This document shows positions 11,480 to 23,600 of a stretch of DNA of 64,000 bases, one piece after another. The notes under the pieces were generated by a model. It saw only the letters and a list, made by a program, of their open reading frames with translations. It searched no databases and was not told where the DNA came from. A program made the position numbers and the translations under genes. The stretch comes from Amorphophallus konjac (taxonomy: Eukaryota; Streptophyta; Magnoliopsida; Alismatales; Araceae), in the NCBI GenBank assembly GCA_022559845.1, contig CM040129.1:1116001-1180000 (forward strand), read 5' to 3'. Position 1 is the stretch's first letter; every line of letters begins with the position of its first letter.

Positions 11480-12700
11480 TCGTTGTACAAATTGATGCTC
11501 TCGTGTATGGTATAACTTCATATGTTTGCTGTTGAGCGGAGGGAAAGTATTATTTCCTTTATGATCGATGACAGTATATGCACCCCTCTTGTAGACCTTT
11601 TGAATGATATAGGGTCCATGTTAGTTGGGTTGAAGCTTGTCACTGGACCTTCTTGCCGGGACTTCTTTCTCTTTTATCATGACGAGGTCACCTCTTTTGA
11701 ATGTCCTCGATTTCACAAGTTTGTCATAAGCTCATGTCATTCGGGATTGGTATACTTGCAAATGTTTATACGCCTCCAACCTTTTATCCTCCAGATTTGA
11801 TAATTCTTCGAGTCTTCTTTCTACCTCACTTAGGTCTTGACCCGATAATCTAGCATGCATTGCCACGCGTTAGGATGAAAGGTCGCTTTCAATCGACACT
11901 TCTACTTCTGACCCGTAAATCAGGGAAAATAGCAAATAACCTGCAGGAGTTTTATACACCGTTCTTTATGCCCCTAAAGCTTTATGCACCTTTTCGCCCT
12001 AGTCTCTTTTTCGTCCATTCACATCTTGGCCAAGAGTTTGCATAGGGTTTTAGTGAAAGCTTCTGCCAGACCATTGGCTTGGAGATTATTGACAAATGAC
12101 GCCCTCCAATTAATGTGGAATTTGGTCGCTGGTTGGTATATTGTTTTGTTTTTGTAAGGAGTGTCATTGTCTGACATGATTCGACTAGGTATGCCGGATT
12201 TATAAATTATATGATGTCGAATGAATCAGACGACTTCACCAATCACTTATCGAAGGGGAATAGCTTCAACCCATCGCGAGAAATAATCTGTAGCGGCCAA
12301 GATGAATTTATGGCCTCTAGAAGATGGTGGGAACAGCCTCCCGATATCCATTCCTCACTCTACAAACGGCCATGTGGGAGTTGTAGGATGTAGCGGGTTA
12401 GAAGACCTAGAGACAGGCCTAAATACTTGACATTGATGGCATCAGCGGGCATATTGGCTACGGTCAGCATGCATGGTTGGCCAACAAAACCCTTTGAGTT
12501 TGATGCTAGTTTTTATTTTAACCCCTGCTTGGTAAGCATCGTATAGCCCTGAGTGGACCTCTTGCATTACCATTTTGGTTTCTTTCGGTGAAACACATCG
12601 GAGGACTGATCTAGGACTGATCTATCTTTCTCATGGACCAGCTTGAAAAGGCTGCCCTCAATCAACTTATATGAAGTTGTCCTGCGCAATAGTTGTATTC
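11480..12700 (-). pseudogene. E1 integrase
   Basis: Decayed retroviral-type integrase, the enzyme that inserts the cDNA copy. The C-terminal GPY-like module (HGPYIIQKVYKRGAYTVIDH, about 11640-11560) and the catalytic core parts (SDNDTPYKN at about 12170; LQANGLAEAF at about 12080, with its Glu) can be read in shifted frames. The upstream HHCC finger region is poorly preserved at 12480-12700. It matches E2's integrase at 55247-56456 in order and sequence. Frameshifts and stops rule out function. Confidence 0.75.
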
Positions 12701-13025
12701 TCTGGGCCCGCTAAGGAGGAATCCACCATTGATTTTTATGATGGGTTCTCTCTAGTCTTCCTTATTGGTAGAAGTGTAGAACCATCTTCTTCGACATTGT
12801 TGACTTCATAGACGGTGAGGCCAGATTCTTCGTCTAGCACAATTGCCATTAATCTTCTGTACTTGATCGTGATATCTACCTCGCCCTCAGGCGGGAGCTT
12901 TATGACTGAAGCAAATTTAGCCAGGGCATATGCCCGAGAGTTTCTCCCCTGGGGAAGTGCTCTATCTCAAATAGATAGAACTTTTCCTTGAACCTGATGA
13001 CAGTGCCATGATAAGGGATTAATTC

Positions 13026-13556
13026 CTACTTCTTGACATCATAATCACCTAGAATTTGTCGAATGAGTAGTTGTGAGTCTCTATAGACCTTAATGCATCT
13101 GATGTCCATGTCTAGAGCCATTTGTAGCCCAACGATCAGAGCCTCATATTCTGCCTCATTGTTGGTTAATGGTTTCATGAGAGCGCAAGAATTGTGGAGG
13201 ACTCCTTCCTGGAGAGTCACAAAAATTATGCTTGTCCTAGATATGAGGTCTGTGGTACCGTTAGCCTTCTTGACTATTCGGGAGGCCCCATCAAAATATA
13301 GCTCCCAAAAAGGGAGATCAAGTGTCAGGACATCTTTCTCCTTTGATGGCGAGACATCCAGAGTATGATCCTGTGTTCCTTGCTGAGGCACGGGCATCTC
13401 CTCATTTGGGAGTTCAATGTTTAGTAGAGAATTCTCCAGAATCAGGCGTGTTGTAAGGAATTTGGCCATTTCTTGTCTCTTGATTGCCTTCCGTGGGACG
13501 AAGGTAATGTCAAACTTCATGAGTAAGAGAGTCCATTTTCCAAGTCTACCTGTCAA
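13026..13556 (-). pseudogene. E1 second RNase H-like domain (Tat-type aRNH)
   Basis: An open stretch of 176 aa. It starts with the end of the first RNase H (GRLGKWTLLLMKFDITFVPRK, shortened here to LGKWTLLLMKFD) and then carries an RNase H fold signature: ELYFDGAS (first Asp), NNEAEYEAL (Glu), YRDSQLLI (Asp). A second, additional RNase H between the ordinary one and integrase is known from plant Tat elements. The stretch is intact in itself but sits in a dead element. Confidence 0.8.
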
Positions 13557-13631
13557 TGTAGGCTGACTGAGGAGAAATTTGAGAGGATCACATTTTGATA
13601 TTAGTTCTACCCGGTGTCCTAGTAGGTAATG

Positions 13632-13928
13632 TCATATCATTTTGACGACAAACACTAGGGCTAAACACACCTTCTCCATAGGAGAATATCGATGTTCGGG
13701 ACCAACCAGCTTTCTGCTAAGGTAGTATAATGCATGTTCGTTACTCTCTTCATTGATTTGTGTTAGCAGAGCCCCGAGAGAAGCATCTATCGTAGCAATA
13801 TAGAGAATGAGCGGTTTACCTTTGACAAGTTCCCCCAGCACGGGAGGAGCAAGGAGATATTTTTTGATTTGTTCAAGGGGGTTCTGGCATTCTTGGTCCC
13901 ATATAAAGCGTGCACCTCTTTTCATCAA
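13632..13928 (-). pseudogene. E1 RNase H (gypsy type)
   Basis: Open 98-aa piece with FIWDQECQNPLEQIK, LILYIATIDASLGALL and ALYYLSRKLVGPEHRYSPME, the usual RNase H start after RT in Ty3/gypsy pol. It degrades the RNA strand during cDNA synthesis. It corresponds to 57195-57680 of E2. Confidence 0.8.
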
Positions 13929-14281
13929 CCTCCCAAAGGGGATGCACCTTCCAGAGAGGTTTGAAATGAAACGTTTGATATAGGTGAGTCTCCCTTAAAG
14001 GACTATGAGCTCTGTTAGATTTTTGGGAGGTGGCAATTCTCTGATTGCTTTGATTTTAGCGGGGTCTATTTTTATCTTCTGATATCTGACGATAAAGTTC
14101 AATAATTTCTAGCTTGTAATGCCAAATGCGTACTTCATGGTGTTCATCTTGAGTTTGTATTGCCGCAACCTTTCGAAGACTTGACGTAAGTCAGCCAGAT
14201 GATCTTTTCATCTTTTTGTCTTGATGACCTAGTCATCGATAGGGCTGTCAATGGGTCGGGCCCAGGTCGGGCTTAGGTCGG

Positions 14282-17200
14282 TGTTATACGCGCGCGGGGA
14301 GTCACTTCTGGTTTTCTCCTCGCGGCGGGGGCGCACACTCGCCTTTTATGGAAGGCCGAGATAGGTTGATTGGGCACGCGGGGATTCCGAGGGTATTGAG
14401 AAGAAGGCAGAGAGAACGATATGAGCGCGTTGGAAGGGATGGCGTATGGTTAATTATTCTGGGAGACTGGGACAGGGATGGCTGGGTGGAATGTGGGCGT
14501 GCCAGTCGATTTCTCGACAATCACCTATGGAACCAAGGATTGACCGGGGAAGCGTCGCCAGGACGCGGCACGTGGCTCGAGAGATCGGGCGACACGTGGA
14601 TAGAAGGGATTCTACGGGTGCGAGTGCGCAGGCGATTATGGGGATTCGGGTACTGGACGTATTTCCCCACCGGTTGCAAGCAATCGGTGTTTATTTTACA
14701 TCGGATTGAATCCGAACACCTTTGTTTCTATTGCCGAAGAGAGAGTCAGGGACCCTGGGAGCCGCGACGTCGGGAGGACTTAGTCCGTGCAACAGCGACA
14801 TGGCAACAACAACACAACATGGATAATTCGGGGCAGAGACTGGTTCCGGCGAGGAGGGGGATCCGCTCCCTGACTGGATTACATGACTTATATGCCATGA
14901 AAGGCATTTATATGGGGGCATGAGAGCCCGATTACAATTGCTTGTAAGTCGCGGGACAATTCTGTCATTCATGACGGTCCCCGGGTCATTGCGTTATTGT
15001 GTGGATAGTCCTGTATCTGTACATAGTTTCCGTCAGAGGACCTGTGACTCATCAGGATGGCGCCCGAGAGGCGTCACAATGTATTCCCAACATGAGACAG
15101 TGTCGAGGTCGGGGCTGTAGGCGTGCCGTAGGCGCCATTGTGCTGGGGAAGTTGAGTGGTCGGGTGCCGCGAGCTCCGGTGTGACTGGAGTAGCTGGCAG
15201 TCGGGTGCTGGGGGCACCGTTGTGGTTGGAGTTGTTGAGTGATCGGGTGCCGCGGGCCCCGATGTGACTGGAGTAGCTGGCAGTCGGGTGCTGGGGGCAT
15301 CGTTGTGACTAGAGTTGTTGACAGTCGGGTGCCGCGGGCCCCGATGTGACTAGAGTAGCTGGCACCGTGAAGAGGCTGAGACCCGAGTACATGTATATGT
15401 ATTTAACTGGTTTCATGCTGTATGAGAGCCACGTGGGCTTTACAAATGGGCCGAGGAGGCCGAAGTACAATGGGCGCAAGCCGCGGGACAATTCCGACAC
15501 GTGGGTCGGTCCCCGGGTCAATGTTGGATAAGGCGGATATCCGCGTGTTTTACAGAGGCTCCCCATGAGGAGATCGAGACAAGCCCGACTGCCTAGGTGG
15601 CAGGGGTGGTCGTGGGCTGGCGCCTGACGGAGGTTGGACGCGGCTCAAGGTGAGCGGTCGAGTCCGGGCCTCGGAAGGCGAATGTCATCATGTTGGGGAG
15701 TCGAGGCCGGCCCCGAGAATATTGCTCCCGCGCCAGGGTCTGGCTAACTCGAGTCATCCATCAGAGCGTTCGGCGGCCAGCTCGGGGCGAGCAATAGGCA
15801 CGCGGTTCCGTGTCGGAATTAGGTGCGGCATCATGGCGTATGCGTAGCCACCGTGGGCTGTCACGCGGGCGGACCCGTGATGCGGGTGTGTTCGCCGTTG
15901 TCATAACGCCTTATACGCGATGGGGATTGACATGTGTGCGATGGCTAGACGCCGCGTGAGGGGAGTACGTGTGACATGCCCTCGGCGTCTATAAGTCGAT
16001 CAACAAGACAACCACGCGCGCACTTAGCTCCTCGCGTCCTCGACCCTTGTTGGGTGCCTGCAGAGGAACTCCGAGGGTGCAGTAGTTAGGTCGTAGGTCC
16101 TTGCATTGCCTATCCTTCTCCCTTAAGCTCCCTAGGGGGGGCTTTTATAGGGAATGTGAAGGGTCAGGGAGGGGTTTACTCGGACCAAGTTGAGGGCTGG
16201 GTTTGGTCCGGGTAAACCTTTAGAAAAAAAGCTTTTTTTTTTGTTTACGAAGTGGGGGAGGGAGGGTTTAGGCGGACCAGCCCAAGGGGCTGGTCTGGTC
16301 CGCTTAAACCCCTCACGGAGGGGTTTTTCTTCATTAAAAAATCCTTTTTTTTATTTTTGGATGGGTTTAGGCGGACCAGCCTTGGGGGTGGGTCAGGCTG
16401 GTCCGCCTAAACCTATGGGTTTAGGCGGACTGGGCTTTGGGGCTGTGTTTTTTTTTTAAGAAAACCTTTTTTTTGTTTTAATGGGGGTTTAGGCGGACCA
16501 GCTTGGGGGTCCAGGCTGGTCTGCCTAAACCCTCCCCCGGGGGGGTTTAGGCGGGTTTGACTGGGGATTTACGGCGGGTTTGACTGGGGGTTTACCGCGG
16601 GTTACCAAAAGACAGCAATGACCGCGGGTCGATCCGCGTGCGAGGCTGCACGATGGTGGTGCATGACACGATGGGTTGCTGGGGAGTCCTGAGTTGGGCT
16701 CCGACTTGCTGTAGAGTGGCTGGAGCATACGCGTCCACCAGGTGCTCGGGAAAATTCCCGACACGCGTGTGTGGGCCGTATAAGGGTGCTGTGAGCTCCT
16801 GAAGCTTGTGGTTGGCCCAGATGAGTCTTCCTTTGACTTCAGAGGGCTGGAGGGAGGTGACTCGAGGGTAGACCCCGGCCTTGATGCTGGGTGCTGCATG
16901 GCGTGGCTTGTAGTCAGGGCGCCCCCGGGTCGGCTTGGGTAGCTATGTTGCGGGTAAACTCGCAAGTTGAGTGATCGGGGGTGGACCCGATCGATTGCTG
17001 ATGGTGCCATGGGTCACGGCTAGCTGGTTAGGACCCTTGGTTGGGCCCGGTGACTGGGGCGTTGACATGATAATGCCATTTGTCTGGTGGTCGGGGTGAC
17101 CCTCGCTCCCTAGCGAAGAGTCGTATGAAGCGGCAGGCTGTTCTGAGTCCCGAGTTAAGCCGGTTGCTGAAGCATCGACGGTGTGATACTGTATGCAGGG

Positions 17201-17487
17201 TGTTCGGGGGTGATCCCCGAATCTTCACAGAGTGCCGTAAGGTACGGCAGGTTGTCTCGAATCCGGAAACTGACCCGGTTGTCAGGAAACTGGCTGGCAT
17301 AGTGCCATTTGGTCGGGGCCGATCCCCGGTTGTTATGTTGCGCCGCTTGACCCGGCGAAGTGTCTCGATTTCTGAGCTCAACTCGACTGGTAGAGCAACT
17401 TTGGCGATGTGCCATTTTGCTCTATTTAGGGGGTATTTCCCTATGCTTAATCCTCGATTAATTCGAGAAAATAAGCCGGTGCCAACA
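14282..17487 (-). mobile_element. Solo LTR (3.2 kb) nested in the hAT-like element
   Basis: Begins TGTTATACGCG and ends GTGCCAACA, flanked by a perfect 5-bp duplication GTCGG (14277-14281, 17488-17492). The right end (tcctcgattaattcgagaaaataag) matches the inverted LTR start of E2 (gcctcgattaatttgagaaaaa), so the LTR is minus-oriented and related. A minus-strand TATA box (tataaaag) lies near 16150 with a minisatellite next to it. Long open frames at 14348-14923, 16525-17010, 17028-17570 are a by-product of GC-rich DNA. Confidence 0.8.
16170..16560. repeat. Minisatellite in solo LTR: gggtttaggcggaccagcc units
   Basis: Imperfect units of gggtttaggcggaccagcc..ggggctggtccgcctaaaccc separated by T-rich runs. 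The units are partly self-complementary, so single strands could fold. It sits directly upstream (minus strand) of the LTR TATA box. Confidence 0.7.
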
Positions 17488-18621
17488 GTCGGCCCGGCTC
17501 GAGCCTGACTTATCAAGATTAAGACCCGAGCTCGGCCCGGGCCCGACCTATGTAGGGCCGGGCCCGACATTATATAAAAAATATAAAGCCCGACTAAGGC
17601 TCGGCCCGGCCCGACAACTTAAATAAAATAATAAAAATTAATATATTTAATAATATAAAACGTATAATATCATTAAATTAATTAAAATTTTGATATTAAT
17701 CACATAATTTGTGTGAAAAGAGAGTTTTAAAAATTTTAAATAAGTAAAATAACATAATTTTAACTAAATAGTTTTTAAAATTTGAAGTGAGAATAAAAAA
17801 TAGGACGGGTCGGGGCTGCCTGCGGGCCGAACTCAGAGCACGAGCCCGGCCCACGGGTCTAGTCGGGCCGGGCTTTTAAGCCCGACTAAAAGTCTGTGGG
17901 TCGAAAAAGACCTTGCGGCTCGGCCCAAAATCGGGTCAGGCCCGTTGGCCTGTCGGGCCCGGCCCATTGACAGCCCTAGTCAGCGACATAGCATTCCATC
18001 AGGTCATGCAACATTTCGTTGAAGATTTTGTTAATGACCTTTTGATATGTAGCAGCACCATTTTTCAGACCAAACGACATTCTTTTGTAGTTAAAGATCC
18101 CCTTGGGAGCTCGGAAAGCGGTGTGATTTTTGTCTTTGACCGCCATTCGGATTTGGTTGTAACTGGACGACCCCCATAAAGGACAAAGTCTTAATCTTCC
18201 GTAGTCATGTCCACTATTGTTTCGGTGATCGAACTGGGAAGTCGTATTTTGGGCACGCTTTATTCAGGTCTCGGAAGTCGATGTAAACTTGCACCTGGCC
18301 ATTTTTCTTCTTTACTGAAACAATATTGGCAAGCCATATTGGATACATGTAGGGTTCTATGAAATCCACAGTTGCCATCTTATCCACTTCGGCATTTACT
18401 ATTGTCTGGAGCTCATGGTGCATTCGTCTTTGAGCTTGTTTAACTGGCCTAACTGTGGGGAATATTGCCAACTCATGTTCAGTTGCTGAAGGGTCCAGTC
18501 TAGGCATCTCTTTGTAAGTCCAGGCGACTCAATCTTTGAACTCCATGAGGAGTTGTTGGTTTTCTTACCTCTCCTCCTGACTTAGGAGTGCGCTGGCAAA
18601 AATTGGGCGAGGGTGGTTCAC

Positions 18622-20566
18622 TGTTGAATCTGTTATATTTCTCGGATCAACTGGGGTATATGAAAATTAAATAAGTCTGATGACGACCACAAAGTAATGC
18701 TAAGTATAGGCCGTCTTGACTACGAGCTAAAAATGAGTCCGAGGAACTCTTGCCGAGTAGACGACATAATGGAAAAAGGCCTCGCAATAAGCAAAGGTCG
18801 AAAGAAAATTTTCACGCAACTTACAAGGCGTCAGAGCTAGATTAGGAAATTATTATGGAAGATCAGGACCATCCCACGCTTCAAGTGATGCAAGAAGTTA
18901 CGAAAGGAAGGCACAAAACACAAGGGAAATGTTGTTTTCCTTTCTCTCACGTGGACAAAGCACATAAACCCAACCCAGGCATGGCAAAATGGGGTTTAAC
19001 CCCTCCTTTCCCTCAAATATGTAGGTGGGGCCGGTAAATCCCCCCACCTGGGGGGTTTGGACCGGATAAACCCCCTACTTGGGGGGTTGGAACTGGTTAA
19101 ACCCCCAAGTGGGGGTTTTGGACCGGATAAACCCCCACTTGGGGGGTTGGGATTGGATAAACCCCCCCAAGTAGGGGGATGCGACCGATTAAAGCGCTCA
19201 ATGGGCCCCATTGGATCGAATAAACCTCTCTAATTGCCCCCTCCCCCCCGCCCAATACCCCCCAGTGTGACCCAAGGAGGAGGATTCGAACAAAGTAAGT
19301 TTGGAGCTTTGAAGACTTGTACTTGTGCTTTTAAAGACTTGTGTTTGTGTTTTGTGCTTGAAAGGGTTCAGAGCGAGTGTTTGTTACATAATTGTGTCTC
19401 CTCGAGTTTGCACATATGTTCTTGTATTTTGAGTAATGCAATCTTCTTGTAAATTTTTGTGGAAAAATAATGTGATTCTATGAGATAATCAGAAATTACA
19501 GAGACACCCCAACCTTTACAAGGGGGTCCTAAGAAGTCCTGTAATTGCATAAAAGTCTTGGAAATTTCTGGGAATTGTGTACTAGTCTTGCATATTTGCA
19601 AAAAGGTCTTATAAAGTTCAAAATTTATCAAAAAATTTTGTAATTGCTAATGCTATAGCAATGCCTTGTATTTTCTTGAAGAATATATGGAAATGTCTGG
19701 GGTTTGCAAAACCCCACTGAATTTGCAGAAATTGTCTAAGTGTCCTCATATAGGTCTATTTCATTACGGTTGTGTCTTTTGGTTCAATGAAATAACTACG
19801 AAGTTTGGAATCGACTCTGCGATGCTGATTGAGGATAAACCTTCCAACTCACCCAAGTTTGACGAGCGGGTTGAGGATCAAAGTTAAAAGCCGCATCGGG
19901 GTTGTAACCAAACCCTAGAAAGTCCCAAGTTGTCGTCGAACCCTAGCTGGTATCGAACTCGGATTCAACCCCAGTCAATGCTAAGTCGTAATTAAACCTT
20001 GGCAAGAGGTCAAATTGCAAATATACCCTAAACTTTCCAAAATTATTGGAACATGCTCACCTAGTCAGGATATTACAGAATGCCTTGACCTATCCCAAAA
20101 TTGCATACATACCCTTGCTTAGTCCAAATGTTACAAAAAATGTCCTGGCCTATCTAGAAATTACGTACATACCCCCGCCAAGTCTAGAGATAACAAAATA
20201 ACTTGGTTTGTTCAAAAATCCCAAGTAAACCCGTAAGACCTCTAAATAACCCTAGTCTCCTAAAAATTGTGTAAAGTCTCACCCTTTTAAGAGATGTTAT
20301 GCGGCAACTGCGAGTATGACTTTGGCATTACGACTCATGTTATATTGGTCAACGATTTTCTTTGGCAGTTAATCACTGGTATTCAGGCTTTGTACCGATG
20401 TAAATAAACACCAAATGCAGTTGGTGGAGAATTGTCCAATACCCGAATCCTAATCGTCTGATAAACCAATTCACGGAATTAATAACGTACACGCTATTTA
20501 AATAGCTAATTAATAAACACCAAATGTTCAACAAATGAATATCCTTTGATTTTTTCGTGTTAAACA
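18622..20566 (+). repeat. 5' LTR of E3
   Basis: 1945 bp. The first 30 bases align with the inverted start of the solo LTR at 41805-43813 (TTTCTTTCGGATCAA versus TTTCTCGGATCAA), and the last 220 bases are the reverse-complement counterpart of 41805-42030. A minisatellite with units like ggataaacccccacttgggggg lies at 19030-19215. Confidence 0.8.
19030..19215. repeat. Minisatellite in E3 LTR
   Basis: About five to six imperfect copies of a unit near 30 bp, ggggggttggaccggataaacccccactt. G runs and C runs alternate. Confidence 0.75.
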
Positions 20567-20587
20567 GACTGGCACTCCCTGTGGGAC
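20567..20587 (+). promoter_or_regulatory. Probable primer-binding-site region of E3
   Basis: Directly after the LTR end: gactggcactccctgtgggac. Position fits a tRNA primer-binding site. I did not identify the tRNA. Confidence 0.5.
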
Positions 20588-20635
20588 AGTTCTTGTCTTC
20601 TTTTTGCCAAAGAATATCCACACCTTTCTAAGGTT

Positions 20636-23600
20636 GTGATGCCCCTTTTCCCTTTTACAGGAGGGAAGAGGAAGGGAAAATTGCAATTGCTTCCAGCAAC
20701 AACAGTGACAACCAAGGATAATAGGATGGTGGCGGTTACATATGACCCTCAAGTTGTCACCGCCTATGGCAGGTTAGGATACCTAGCAACTCTACTGATG
20801 TTTGGGGACTTTCCTGCCGTGGTTGGCTTGCTCTGCTTTCTGGGCATTATACCTGTGACCGAGGATGAATCTGCTACACCAGCACCATTAATTATTGTTG
20901 ATCATGTTTTCTCCCTCAATCGCATTACTTTTGGGTCTGCATCCGCTCACTAGAAGCGATGTCGCAGCCGCAAGGGCAAGAAGCCTGCAGTTGCGACATC
21001 AAACTCCGGTAAGACATTCCTTGTTGGAAACCTCCATGTCCGGCTCGATGGAGGTGAGTCGACCATGCCACGGGTTCAGTATGTCTCGTCGATCAGCACA
21101 TCTAACATCTTTAGTCTTCTCCGATGAACTTGGGAGGATAGGGCGGTGTTGAAGAGATCCGGTGCTCCGAAACCAAATCGGGGGCAAATGTGCCGATCTA
21201 AGCATAGCATTTCCAAGCCCTAACACGGGAGCAACCCTGTGGAGGAGCGACAACTCTGCCTGAAGCAGATGTGGGTCACTAAAGAGGAGGTCTGCACCTT
21301 CAGAATAGTTAGGGCAGGCAAGCCTCTTCGGATGTCGGATCTACAACAAGTGCAAACACCAGTAGCTCATAAAGTACATGTCTCACGCCCTTAGGGGAAA
21401 AAGTGCAAAGGGGTTTATGAAAAACCCTGATGCTCATCACCTTCGGGATTTACCCAAACCGAAGACAAGCATCCAGGGGAGGCTCTTATATCTCGAGTTT
21501 CAATCTTCGATAGGTTGGGGGCACCAACTCACCCGGAAATACAACCACCAAAAAAGAAAAGGGTGGTATAAAGGACCAAGAATACCGTCAGTGTATTCAC
21601 TTTGTACACCACTGGCAAACAGACAGAAGAGGTGTATGATGACCTGAACGAGTCGCTGTCACTTCTAAAAAGTCTCGTGCAGTTGCTTAAACTGTGGCAC
21701 AATTAAACCATATTACTATTGTCTCGTCAACTCATCAGGGGCAAGAGCATGCCGAAAGGGCTTCGAAAGAAATTCATAATGTCTATGAAAATCAGAACCC
21801 GACATAGGAAGATGAGCTGGGAGAGAATGTTCAAGATATCACGCTAGAAGAATTGCAACATGAGAATCAAGAGTTGAAGGCCATCTTGCAAGGGATTTTT
21901 GGGAAAAGAAAGTACCACCCCAACCTTCCATAACATTGCAAACAGTCGAACGACCTCCCAAGAGCAGACCGGTTGTCGCTAATGTCCTAGTTACCACTGT
22001 TAAAATCCCAATAGTAGTGGAAATTGGAGCCCCGCAGGATGAACTTAATGTGCGATCTTCAAACACACATACACCCGAGAGCTTGACAGCTCAAAGGCAG
22101 ATGATTGATAGAATTGTAGAAGCCAAGTTTGCCCAACATGTCAAGGATGTTGCTGTTATTGACTTATACATCGTTCCATACCCTCTTCATCATTAGTTTA
22201 AGAAGCTATCTCCTGATTTCCGAAAGGCCCCAAAACTACAAAAGTTTAACGGGGTAGGGCTCTCCCCTTGAATACTTGGCATACTACATGACCGTCATGG
22301 GTGACCTAACACTAGAGGAGTCATATCTCCTTCGTTACTTCGTCACTTCACCCACGGGAACCGCCTTTCAATGGTACTCCCGTTTAGGCCTAACTTGGTG
22401 GTAAATTAGGCAGATATGCAAAAGAAGTTTCTCGACCGTTTTGAAACGGCCGAGCACAAAGTTTCTCTAGCGGAGTTGTGTTTTCTCCGGCAAAGGAAGG
22501 GGGAGATGGCTCTAGACTTCATCAAATGTTGGAGGGACTTTAACATGAGGTGTGACAACCCTACGGCTCAGGAAGAGGCCATTACTATATGCCGTAAAGG
22601 TTTGGCAGTAGAAGTCAATGAGAAACTCCTCGGCACGAATATTAAAGGCTTTGATCAGCTAAATTCGGTTGTCGCTGAGATTGAAATGTTCTTTGCTGAC
22701 AACCCTAACTACGTCCATGCCAAAGACAGAGCATCCAAAGATCGCATTTCTAGTGGTAAAGAAGTCAACACCGTGGATTTCACCCCGCCAAATGGGGGCA
22801 ATGGAGGGGGAGGCTCTGGTAAATCAAACAAAAAGTCTGAAAACAAGACATCAACGGTCACACTGGTACATAGAAGGCTCTGTACTCCTTCAAGAAGGAA
22901 CACACCAGAAGCCTCTTTGATCTATGCCTGAGAAAGAAGTTTATAAACTTGCCAAAATTGCGGACGCATGTGGATCTAGATGAAGTGGATATGTCCAACT
23001 ATTGCGTGTATCACCGCATGGTGGGACACATTGTCGAAGACTATTATGCCTTCAAAAATGAAGTTGATAAGCTCATCCGAGATGGCACCATTGATATGCA
23101 AGGTCATTAAATAGAGCCACCTCACGCTGATCCTAGGACAATCCAAAACTTTGCTGTTAATAGGCTCCATAAAGTCTTTGAAGCAAAAAGAGGGGTACCC
23201 ATAGCTAGCGAATACGACCAAGCTGCCCATAATAGCATCGATGAGTCGGAGGCTAGACCCTCAAACCGGCGACGTCAGGCCAAACCAAGATGTATGCTCC
23301 CCTAAATGCCTGAATGTCTGGTAGTTTGGAGAACTTCCGAAGGATGAAAAGGGAGATTATGAACCTACAACAAGAGCAACAAGATCTATTACAATTCTTG
23401 AAGCACGTCGACGAGTAGTTGGTGACATTTCACTTTGAATCATTTGTAAGGGGTTTGCCCTGACACATATCCAAAATTCTAGAGGACCGGCAAGCACCTG
23501 GGTGCCACCAAGGTTTGGAGGGTGGTTGTTCGAAGAGTCGTCAGACTCATCCACTGATAAGGATCACTAGAGATCGTATTCCTGTCCTCATCATAAGATT

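Larger units (their letters stand above)
14240..17978. mobile_element. hAT-like non-autonomous element carrying a solo LTR
   Basis: Terminal inverted repeats TAGGGCTGTCAATGGGTCGGGC (left) and its near complement ending ATTGACAGCCCTA (right). The flanks are GTCATCGA (14232-14239) and GTCAGCGA (17979-17986), an 8-bp duplication with one difference. Without the internal solo LTR the element is about 530 bp: a GC-rich GGGCCGGGCC-type end region and an AT-rich core (17620-17790). No transposase is seen. Confidence 0.8.
13930..18551 (-). pseudogene. E1 reverse transcriptase, split by nested insertions
   Basis: RT in two parts: N-terminal part 17987-18551 (VRPVKQAQRRMHHEL, YPIWLANIVSVKKKNGQ, FRDLNKACPK) and C-terminal part 13930-14231. 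The gap 14240-17978 is a hAT-like element inserted in the codons of the catalytic YVDD: its 8-bp duplication GTCATCGA overlaps the complement of that motif. Stops occur as well. Confidence 0.8.
1..18621 (-). mobile_element. E1: Ty3/gypsy (Tat-like) retrotransposon, 5'-truncated, heavily nested
   Basis: Minus-strand LTR retrotransposon. Reading down in coordinate it shows RT (about 18.55-17.99 and 14.23-13.93 kb), RNase H (13.93-13.63), a second RNase H-like domain (13.55-13.03) and integrase (12.7-11.5). A plus-strand accessory gene follows at 99-10102. The same order is seen in E2 (45.4-64 kb). Two RNase H domains are known as a mark of the plant Tat lineage. The element's 3' LTR must lie left of base 1, because the accessory-gene start is already reached at base 99. 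Its gag and protease side is missing: E3's LTR begins at 18622, inside RT. All reading frames carry stops, so it is dead. Six or more later insertions with target-site duplications make it older than all of them. Confidence 0.8.

Noticed and set aside
14348..14923. 191-aa open frame, plus strand
   Set aside because: Lies in a GC-rich solo LTR with no domain; composition explains the length.
17028..17570. 180-aa open frame, minus strand, overlapping a 142-aa plus frame
   Set aside because: Both strands are open because of GC-rich LTR DNA, and it crosses the LTR border at 17487.
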